Assembly (NCBI GenBank): GCA_003241895.1
Contig: QBLY01000018.1
Coordinates: 1 to 54,447 of the forward strand
Direction of reading: 5' to 3'
Source of the DNA: Lysobacteraceae bacterium
Lineage (GTDB): Bacteria; Pseudomonadota; Gammaproteobacteria; Xanthomonadales; Xanthomonadaceae
Length of the DNA: 54,447 bases
Positions 8,600-14,504 of this stretch are shown here, piece after piece. The notes beneath the pieces were generated by a model. That model searched no databases and was not told the origin of the DNA. It worked only from the letters and a program-made list of their open reading frames with translations. Positions within the stretch are counted from its first letter, which is position 1, and every line of letters begins with the position of its first letter. The translations under genes and the position numbers were made by a program.

Positions 8600-8617
8600 G
8601 CGTTGGTTTACCAACGC
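8600..8617. promoter_or_regulatory. perfect 8-bp inverted repeat upstream of the CheBR fusion
   Basis: GCGTTGGT-TT-ACCAACGC is a perfect inverted repeat about 45 bp upstream of the chosen CheBR start and downstream of the winged-helix gene. Its symmetry suits an operator for a dimeric regulator such as the Crp-like protein of the same operon. It could equally be a weak terminator for the gene upstream. No T-run follows it. Confidence 0.35.
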
Positions 8618-8661
8618 ACCGCCAGCAAGCCGCAGCGCTGCTGGCCGGAACCTGATCGCGC

Positions 8662-9054
8662 TCAGCGCTTGCGCGGGGCGCCGGCCTTTGCCGGCGCCTG
8701 GGGAGCGGCCTTGCCCGCGGGCCGGGCCTTGATGGGGGGTGCCTTGGCCACCGCGCGCGTTGCCGGCGCCGCGGTCACCATCGAAAGCAGGCTGCCGATG
8801 CGGCAGTGGGCCTCCAGGGGATGCCGCAGCGGCACGCTGGCATCAATGCGGTAGGTGTTGCGACGCCCGTCCCGGGTCCGCTCCAGCACGCCCGCCAGCT
8901 CCAGGTCGGACACGATGCGCTGCACCGCGCGCTCGGTCACGCCGACCCGGGCGGCGACCTCGCGCAGGGTCAGATCCCCGTCGGCCGCCAGGCACACCAG
9001 CACGTGGCTGTGGTTGCTGAGGAAGGTCCAGCCGGGGGTCTGCTCGGTCGCCAT
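8662..9054 (-). CDS. winged-helix (MarR/ArsR-like) DNA-binding protein with basic tail
   Basis: A 130-residue protein. Residues about 10-80 form a winged helix (FLSNHSHVLVCLAAD; LTLREVAARVGVTERAVQRI recognition region; LERTRDGRRNTYRID wing). The C-terminal 40 residues are a Lys/Ala/Pro-rich basic tail, which may add non-specific DNA binding. The start is set at ATG 9054, where AGGAG lies five bases upstream; a longer reading from 9105 would run into the promoter region. The gene is divergent from icd with a 74-bp gap that holds a promoter and an inverted repeat, so regulation of icd or of itself is likely but unproven. Confidence 0.75.
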   Translation of the reverse strand: MATEQTPGWTFLSNHSHVLVCLAADGDLTLREVAARVGVTERAVQRIVSDLELAGVLERTRDGRRNTYRIDASVPLRHPLEAHCRIGSLLSMVTAAPATRAVAKAPPIKARPAGKAAPQAPAKAGAPRKR

Positions 9055-9065
9055 CCACGCTCCTG

Positions 9066-9096
9066 TTGACACGATTGATAATTCGGGACTTATAAT
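9066..9096 (+). promoter_or_regulatory. sigma-70-type promoter for icd
   Basis: TTGACA at 9066-9071 and TATAAT at 9091-9096 are both perfect consensus hexamers, separated by 19 bp, which is longer than the usual 17. The predicted start site is near 9103, giving a leader of about 26 bases before the icd ATG at 9129. Confidence 0.6.
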
Positions 9097-9098
9097 AC

Positions 9099-9114
9099 GC
9101 GACACAAATGTCGC
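9099..9114. promoter_or_regulatory. inverted repeat overlapping the icd transcription start
   Basis: GCGACA-CAAA-TGTCGC is a perfect 6-bp inverted repeat directly downstream of the -10 box, covering the predicted +1. That is a classic repressor position. The obvious candidate ligand is the divergent winged-helix protein encoded next door. Confidence 0.45.
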
Positions 9115-9128
9115 CTATTGGAGATCCC

Positions 9129-10634
9129 ATGTCTGTCGCCACCGCTCGCCTCGCCGCACCCGTCGCCGTCCCGGCCCCCGGTCCCCGCACCATCGCCGTG
9201 GCTGCGGGCGACGGCATCGGCCCCGAAATCATGGACGCGGTGCTGGCGGTGCTGGCCAGCGCCGACCCGGGGCTGGGCTTCCAGCCGGTCACCGTTGGGC
9301 TGGAAGCCTACCGCAACGGCGCCCTGTCCGGCTTCGGTCCCGAGGTGATGGACGCCATTGCCGAGCACGGCGTGATCCTCAAGGGGCCCATCACCACGCC
9401 CCAGGGCGGCGGCTACAAGAGCGTGAACGTCAGCCTGCGCAAGTCGCTGGGGCTGTACGCCAACCTGCGGCCCTGCGTGGCCTACCACCCCTTCATCGCC
9501 ACCCGTCACCCGGCGATGGACGTGGTGATCGTGCGCGAGAACGAAGAGGACACCTACGCCGGCATCGAACACCGCCAGAGCGAAGAGGTCTACCAGTGCC
9601 TGAAGCTGATCACCCGCCCGGGCTGCGAGCGCATTGTGCGCTACGCCTTCGAGTACGCGCGCAGCCACGGCCGCCGCAAGGTCACCTGCATGACCAAGGA
9701 CAACATCATGAAGCTCACCGACGGCCTGTTCCACAAGGTCTTCGACGAGATCGCCGCCGAATACCCCGAGATCGCCAACGAGCACATGATCATCGACATC
9801 GGCACCGCCAAGATGGCGGTCGACCCCGAGCGCTTCGACGTGGTGGTGGCGCCCAACCTCTACGGCGACATCCTGTCGGACGTGGCGGCGGAAGTGGCCG
9901 GCTCGATCGGCATCGCGCCGTCCTCCAACATCGGCCGCGACTGCGCCATGTTCGAGGCCGTGCACGGCTCGGCGCCCGACATCGCCGGGCGCGACATCGC
10001 CAACCCCTCGGGCCTGCTGCTGTCGGCCGTGATGATGCTGGTGCACCTGGGCCGCAACGAGGCCGCCACCCGCATCCACAACGCCTGGCTGCGCACCGTC
10101 GAGGACGGCCTGCTGACCGCCGACATGGCCCCGGCCGACGGCCGCGCGCCGGTGGGCACGCGAGCTTTCTCGCAGGCGGTCATTGATCGGCTGGGCCAGC
10201 TGCCGCGGACGCTGGCGGCGGTGGACTATCCGCCCGCCGAGGCCGCACCGGCGCCCACCCTCACGGCCACGCCTGTGCTGCGGACGATCTCGCGCAAGGT
10301 CCTGGTGGGCGTGGACGTATTCGTGAACTGGGACGAGGCGAACCGCAACCCCGACGTGCTGGGCGAGCGACTGCAGGGCCAGGCGGCGCCCCACTGGCGG
10401 CTGTCGCTGGTCACCAACCGCGGCGTGAAAGTTTTCCCGAAAGGCTTCAAGCAGACCCTGTGCACCGACCACTGGCGCTGCCGCTTCCTGGCGTCGGCCG
10501 ACGGCCGCGCAACGCCCATCGCCATCGCCGAGCTGCTGCTGCGGCTGGACGCCGCGGGGCTGGATGCGGTGAAGACCGAGAACCTGTACACCTTCGACGG
10601 CGTGCCGGGCTACTCGCAGGCGCAGGGCGAATAG
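9129..10634 (+). CDS. icd: isocitrate dehydrogenase, Thermus/Rickettsia-type long form
   Basis: A 501-residue member of the isocitrate/isopropylmalate dehydrogenase family, which converts isocitrate to 2-oxoglutarate in the TCA cycle. Motifs in order are GDGIGPEIMD, GPITTPQGGG, SVNVSLRKSLGLYANLRP (substrate binding), VRENEEDTYAGIEH, MTKDNIMKLTDG, and the signature NLYGDILSDVAAEVAGSIG with AVHGSAPDIAG. After the catalytic core (about residue 340) comes an extra domain of about 140 residues (VGVDVFVNWDEANRNPDVLG...), as in the long enzymes of Thermus and Rickettsia. A longer start at 9108 would overlap the operator-like repeat, so I use ATG 9129 with GGAG five bases upstream. The cofactor (NAD or NADP) cannot be read safely. 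Confidence 0.85.
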   Translation: MSVATARLAAPVAVPAPGPRTIAVAAGDGIGPEIMDAVLAVLASADPGLGFQPVTVGLEAYRNGALSGFGPEVMDAIAEHGVILKGPITTPQGGGYKSVNVSLRKSLGLYANLRPCVAYHPFIATRHPAMDVVIVRENEEDTYAGIEHRQSEEVYQCLKLITRPGCERIVRYAFEYARSHGRRKVTCMTKDNIMKLTDGLFHKVFDEIAAEYPEIANEHMIIDIGTAKMAVDPERFDVVVAPNLYGDILSDVAAEVAGSIGIAPSSNIGRDCAMFEAVHGSAPDIAGRDIANPSGLLLSAVMMLVHLGRNEAATRIHNAWLRTVEDGLLTADMAPADGRAPVGTRAFSQAVIDRLGQLPRTLAAVDYPPAEAAPAPTLTATPVLRTISRKVLVGVDVFVNWDEANRNPDVLGERLQGQAAPHWRLSLVTNRGVKVFPKGFKQTLCTDHWRCRFLASADGRATPIAIAELLLRLDAAGLDAVKTENLYTFDGVPGYSQAQGE

Positions 10635-10642
10635 CCTGGGCG

Positions 10643-11440
10643 TCAGGCTTTGTCGTACAGCGACCGCACCAGGGCGGGCCCGTGCGCGCGCTCGAGCCGG
10701 CGCACGATGAAATGGCCCTGCGCCATGCGCTGGAAGTGGCTGATGAACACCAGGTTGAGCGCCGCGCCGCTGACGGCGCCGATCACCGGCGCGGCCTGGG
10801 CCAGGGCTTTCTGGGTCACCGGTACCGAGAATCGGCTGGCGATGGCGTTGATGGCGCGCACCACCGTGGGCGCGGCGCCGTTGCCCAAGCTGCTGGCCAC
10901 GTAGCGCGAAGCTGCGGTGACCTGCTGGGCCAGCGCGGCGCGGCTGGCGAAATAGCCGGCTTCGGCGGCATCGTCGTCGCTGCGGGTGCCGCCCAGGGCC
11001 AGCACCTCGATGCAGGCCAGGCGCGTGCCGTCGTGCGCGGGCGACTCGCCTTCGCTTCGGGCGATGTCGGCGATCGAACGCAGCATGGTGGCGGTGGTGA
11101 TCGGCAGTTCCACCAGCAGCCCCGCCAGCCCGAAGAAGCCGCCGATCGCGCCGGTGCCCGCCACGGCCAACTTGTGCAGGCGGTTGCTGGCGCGGGCGCC
11201 CACCACGTCCTGGCGCAGCGTGCCGGCGGCGGCGCGGTAGCCGGCCTCGACGGCGCGGCGTGCCGCGCGGTTCACCAGCGCGCTGGCGCCGCCGGGCAGT
11301 TTTTTAGCCAGCAGGTATTCCATCGGCGCGCCGACGTAGTTCGACAGCTGGATCGCCAGGCCCGGCGACTCCAACAGGGCCTTGGCGCGGCCCAGGTCGG
11401 CCAGTTCGGCCGCGCCGATGCTGCGCACCAGCGACTTCAT
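10643..11440 (-). CDS. EcsC family protein
   Basis: A 265-residue protein matching the EcsC family: an N-terminal helical region, conserved arginine-containing segments (LINRAARRAVEAGY-like, read here as LVNRAARRAVEAGY), a glycine-rich hydrophobic stretch (GTGAIGGFFGLAGLLVELPI) and the terminal AAPVIGAVSGAALN. Its biochemical role is unknown; some members sit next to ABC or secretion genes. The ATG at 11440 lies four bases after the stop of the TonB-C-like gene upstream, so the two are probably co-transcribed. It converges with icd across only 8 bp. The longer frame up to 11599 is antisense overlap and not used. Confidence 0.8.
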   Translation of the reverse strand: MKSLVRSIGAAELADLGRAKALLESPGLAIQLSNYVGAPMEYLLAKKLPGGASALVNRAARRAVEAGYRAAAGTLRQDVVGARASNRLHKLAVAGTGAIGGFFGLAGLLVELPITTATMLRSIADIARSEGESPAHDGTRLACIEVLALGGTRSDDDAAEAGYFASRAALAQQVTAASRYVASSLGNGAAPTVVRAINAIASRFSVPVTQKALAQAAPVIGAVSGAALNLVFISHFQRMAQGHFIVRRLERAHGPALVRSLYDKA

Positions 11441-11444
11441 CGGC

Positions 11445-12083
11445 TCAGTACTCGCGGCCGCGCAGCGTTGGGCGCGACACGCCGACGCGCTCGATCGCCA
11501 TGGGCACGACCAGCTTGCCTTCGACGGCCCTGCCGGCGAGCTTCTGCGGCTTGAAGCGCCACTCCGCCACGGTACGCTTGGCGACCTCGCGAAGATCATG
11601 CGGCACGTCAGCGTTTCCCGACACGATGTGGACGGCGCTGCAGCGACCCTTCACCGTCACATTGCAGCTGGCCATCACCCGGCCCTCCCAGGTGTACGCC
11701 ACGCCGGCCATGTCCTCGGTGAAACGCACGCTGGTCATTCGCAGCACCAGGGGCGAATCGCTGATGTCGTCCACGGTCACCGATCCGGTTTCCGGGGTGA
11801 CGGTGAGCGCCACGCGCACGCCGGTTTCCCACGTGGCCGGCACGTCACCGGCAAGCTTGGGGCTGGCCGGCCGCGCGGCGATGCGTGCGCGCAGGTTCTC
11901 CAGCAGCGCCGGCGCGTATTCCTGGGCCTGTGGAAACTCCAGCGCGGCCAGGGCACCGGTCGCGTCGTACTTGGCGTCGGCCCAGACGATGACTTCGTAA
12001 GGCGCATCGGCGGCGAACGCCGGCGCGACGGCGGACAAGGACAGGGTGATGACGGCAGGGAAGATAAACGGGAGCAATCGCAT
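11445..12083 (-). CDS. secreted protein with TonB-C-like domain
   Basis: A 212-residue protein with a clear signal peptide (LLPFIFPAVITLSLSAVAPAFA-type core, cleavage near residue 25). The C-terminal 90 residues resemble a TonB C-terminal fold: a cysteine-bearing strand pair (ASCNVTVKGRCSAVHIVSG) and the KRTVAEWRFKPQKLAG segment typical of energy-transducer TonB ends. It has no N-terminal TonB anchor or proline-rich spacer, so it is not a functional TonB. ATG 12083 starts just before the signal peptide; no strong Shine-Dalgarno is visible. EcsC follows four bases downstream. The real role is unknown. Confidence 0.65.
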   Translation of the reverse strand: MRLLPFIFPAVITLSLSAVAPAFAADAPYEVIVWADAKYDATGALAALEFPQAQEYAPALLENLRARIAARPASPKLAGDVPATWETGVRVALTVTPETGSVTVDDISDSPLVLRMTSVRFTEDMAGVAYTWEGRVMASCNVTVKGRCSAVHIVSGNADVPHDLREVAKRTVAEWRFKPQKLAGRAVEGKLVVPMAIERVGVSRPTLRGREY

Positions 12084-12251
12084 GGGGGAAATTCTGATTG
12101 ATATCGGCCAATCATGCCACGGCCCCCTGAATGCCCGCTGCGCCGGCCCGCCGTCACTGCCCAACCGGCCCCGCACTTTCGGAACGCCCGCGCCAGCCGA
12201 GGCGTCTGCACACTGCGCTGGCGGCGTGGATCGACCAGGACGGGGACCCGA

Positions 12252-12521
12252 ATGACGAGCGATAAGAACATCGGCCGCTGGTTTGGCGGCCTGCTGCTCA
12301 GCGCGATGGTGCTGGGCATCTGGAACAACTTCGGCCTCACGGGTCCGATCTTCCCGGCCCAGGGCTACCTCAAGACCGCGGCCGGCATGGCGCCGCCATT
12401 GGGCAGCAGCGTGCTGCTGTACCGGGGGCAACGGGTGCCGCGGATCATCGCCGCGTTGGGCGTGCCGGCGGCTAGGGCGGATCCAGCTCATCGGGCAGTC
12501 CGGGCTCGTGGTCGGCGTTGA
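12252..12521 (+). CDS. small membrane protein, hypothetical
   Basis: A possible 89-residue protein from ATG 12252, with GGGGA five bases upstream. Residues 8-32 (WFGGLLLSAMVLGIWNNFGL) look like a transmembrane segment, followed by a short loop. The last 16 residues overlap the DUF2007 gene on the other strand and are arginine/alanine-rich, as expected of antisense read-through, so the true C-terminus may have been lost or the frame extended. I do not recognise the family. It stands alone on the plus strand within a leftward group. Confidence 0.4.
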   Translation: MTSDKNIGRWFGGLLLSAMVLGIWNNFGLTGPIFPAQGYLKTAAGMAPPLGSSVLLYRGQRVPRIIAALGVPAARADPAHRAVRARGRR

Positions 12522-12711
12522 CCACGATGTCCCGGGCCATGGCGGCGTCCTCGTCCGCCACCCACACCTTCACCAGTCCGTGCACGGGCAGTTCGCCCAT
12601 GGCGCCGGAAAGGTATTGGCCGCTGACCTCGGCATGCACGCCTTCGTACTCAAGCAGCGCCACCACGCGCTGCGCGTCGATGATGTCCCGGGCGTCGTAG
12701 ATGTTCTTCAT
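12472..12711 (-). CDS. DUF2007 domain protein
   Basis: A 79-residue protein whose sequence MKNIYDARDIIDAQRVVALL and the later segment VWVADEDAAMARDIV match the small DUF2007 (putative signal-transducing) family, which resembles PII-like ferredoxin folds. The precise role is unknown. The ATG overlaps the stop of the upstream secreted-protein gene by 4 bp (ATGA), so the two are translationally linked. No signal peptide or membrane segment is present, implying a cytoplasmic protein. Confidence 0.75.
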   Translation of the reverse strand: MKNIYDARDIIDAQRVVALLEYEGVHAEVSGQYLSGAMGELPVHGLVKVWVADEDAAMARDIVVNADHEPGLPDELDPP

Positions 12712-13523
12712 GGGGCGGGCTTGATCCTGGCCCGCACCAGGCCACGGGGCAGCGCGGGTGCGTCGGTCTGCCAACGCGCGCTGAAAGCCGCTGCGTCGAA
12801 CTTCGAACGGTCCCGGTCGACGATGAAGATCACCGGAACATTGACCTCGAAGGCCAGCGGTTGGCCGTCGATGCGCTCGAACAGGCTGCAGCAGCCGTTG
12901 ACGCTCGCCAGCGCGGCGCGGGTAAAGGCCTCGCGCTGGAGCTTGCCGACCGCTTGCCCCAGGTAGTCCGCGCCCAGCACGATGGCCGTGACGCGCTCCG
13001 GACCGGTTCTGGCGGCGACGGTCACGCGCAGCATGATTGCGGCGCCCAGGCCCTGCTCAAGCGCTGCGCCGGGATAACGCGCCTGCTGCGTCACCACCGG
13101 CGCTGCGGCGATGTGGTCGGCCTCGAAGCGCCACCGGCCTTCCACATTCAACACCTTCAGCCTCACCGCCAGGGAGAGATCGCTGGGCACCGGGCGCCCA
13201 TCGTGGGTGGCGGGTTCGAACTCGAGCCCGGCAATGCGCGCGGTCAGCAGCTGCCGCGCCTCCGGCGCCAATTCGCCCGAGAAGCTCGGCGTGCCGCCCT
13301 GCCCTGCCGCGTCCACGGGTACCAGGGCCTGCACCGTGAAGGTGCGCGTTGCCGGCGGCGTGGTCTCGGCCATCGCGGCGGTGGCAAACAGGGTGGCGGC
13401 GAACAGCGTAAGTGCCGCACGCGACCACGCCGCAAGGGCGGGCAAGGGGATGCCGTCGGATTCGACAAGCGTGACCTGCTGCTGCGCTTGGACGATGTCT
13501 TGGGGGGCACGGCTGTCGTTCAT
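12708..13523 (-). CDS. secreted protein with TonB-C-like region, hypothetical
   Basis: A 271-residue protein. A hydrophobic segment (ALTLFAATLFATAAMAETT) sits at about residues 35-55 and looks like a late signal peptide or anchor. The C-terminal part (YPGAALEQGLGAAIMLRVTV, then FTRAALASVNGC) follows the YP..A...G..G...L.V.V pattern of TonB C-terminal domains. The start is uncertain: ATG 13523 leaves a long polar N-terminus, ATG 13541 is six codons longer, and a TTG just before the hydrophobic part would give a normal signal peptide. It overlaps the DUF2007 gene by 4 bp. It is the second TonB-C-like secreted protein within 2 kb, but the two are not close copies. Confidence 0.55.
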   Translation of the reverse strand: MNDSRAPQDIVQAQQQVTLVESDGIPLPALAAWSRAALTLFAATLFATAAMAETTPPATRTFTVQALVPVDAAGQGGTPSFSGELAPEARQLLTARIAGLEFEPATHDGRPVPSDLSLAVRLKVLNVEGRWRFEADHIAAAPVVTQQARYPGAALEQGLGAAIMLRVTVAARTGPERVTAIVLGADYLGQAVGKLQREAFTRAALASVNGCCSLFERIDGQPLAFEVNVPVIFIVDRDRSKFDAAAFSARWQTDAPALPRGLVRARIKPAP

Positions 13524-13604
13524 GCCCTGATCGTAAGCCATCGCGGGCAAGCCGCGGCCCGTGCCCCGACGATCTCCCGGCGAGCTTGAGTCTGGTTGAT
13601 CGGA

Positions 13605-13626
13605 CGATGCCGCCGCGGCGGCATCG
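13605..13626 (-). terminator. 22-bp perfect palindrome after the SH3 gene
   Basis: CGATGCCGCCGCGGCGGCATCG is fully self-complementary over 22 bp and lies nine bases after the stop of the SH3-domain gene on the minus strand. It could be a GC-rich terminator or a binding site. No T-run follows. Confidence 0.35.
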
Positions 13627-13635
13627 CTCTGGCGA

Positions 13636-14310
13636 TCAGTCCGTGCCCACCGGCTGCGTGCGCACCCATCCGGCATTCACCCAGCCCGCGGCACACGGGG
13701 CGGCGTAGGGCCGCGCCTTCTTGATCGGCTGGTCCACGCCGCAGTCCTGGCCGTCGCGGGTGGGATAGACGATGCCCAGCCAGGCTTGGTCGGCGGAACC
13801 GTCGCAGACGAAGACGCTGCGGCCGTTGGCCAGGCGATCCCGCCGCGCATGCCCTGTCCCCGGGCCGGCGCGCACCGTCAGGCTGCTGCCGGCCTTCAGG
13901 CCGACGATGTTGCCCGACACCGGGCAGGCGGCGGTCTTGCGGTCGCCGCCCACCATCACCGCCATCCCGCCGTCGGCTCCGACCTTGGGCGCGCTTGCCT
14001 GCGCGGCAGGCAGCGCCTTGGCCCTGCCGCCGCGCACGCGGCAGTCGGCCGCCGTGGTGGTGACGATGCGCCCGGCGGCAAGGTAGGTAGCGTTATTGCC
14101 CAGCCGGCGGATCTGCGGCGGCAGCTGGCAGGCGACGGCATCGGACCCGGCGGCGGCGCTGTCCTGCGCGTTGGCGGGCAAGGCGGCGGCAAACACCAGC
14201 GTCGCGCCGGCGAAGGCGACATCGTCAAGTTCGGCGCTTCCGCTGCTTCTTCTTACAGTGCTGCCCTTCGTTTGGGCGGTCCTGGCGGACACCAAGCCCA
14301 ATATCATCAT
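13636..14310 (-). CDS. bacterial SH3-domain secreted protein
   Basis: A 224-residue protein. A hydrophobic stretch (VAFAGATLVFAAALPANAQ) at about residues 31-49 looks like a signal peptide placed after a basic N-terminus, so the start may be later than the one given. The C-terminal half contains a bacterial SH3-type unit (SSLTVRAGPGTGHARRDRLA, then VFVCDGSADQAWLGIVY) with several paired cysteines, typical of periplasmic or secreted SH3 proteins. These domains often bind peptidoglycan or act as protein modules. Function is unknown. A 22-bp palindrome follows the stop. Confidence 0.6.
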   Translation of the reverse strand: MMILGLVSARTAQTKGSTVRRSSGSAELDDVAFAGATLVFAAALPANAQDSAAAGSDAVACQLPPQIRRLGNNATYLAAGRIVTTTAADCRVRGGRAKALPAAQASAPKVGADGGMAVMVGGDRKTAACPVSGNIVGLKAGSSLTVRAGPGTGHARRDRLANGRSVFVCDGSADQAWLGIVYPTRDGQDCGVDQPIKKARPYAAPCAAGWVNAGWVRTQPVGTD

Positions 14311-14366
14311 CGGACTCGTCGCCTGACTGAATTTCTCCGGGGCGGTGGGCGAAATGCTCCCTGGCT

Positions 14367-14501
14367 TCAGGTGACGATCGAGGCGAACTCAAGAACCCGG
14401 CCGTAACCCACGGTCGTCAGGTAACGCTTGTCCGTGTGGCAAATCAACGACCAAGCCGACCCGTCGGCCCGGATGTTGATTGGCCCTGAGTTCGTGGGCA
14501 C
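14367..14501 (-). pseudogene. 44-codon orphan coding remnant antisense to the exporter leader
   Basis: An open stretch of 44 codons begins at a GTG three bases from the exporter ATG on the opposite strand and ends at 14367. Its translation (for example SLICHTDKRYLTTVGYGR) does not have the Arg/Ala/Gly bias of antisense shadows and its third codon positions are mostly G or C. The frame continues open into the antisense of the exporter, so a former gene may have lost its 5' part. No family is recognised. Confidence 0.3.
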
Positions 14502-14504
14502 CCC

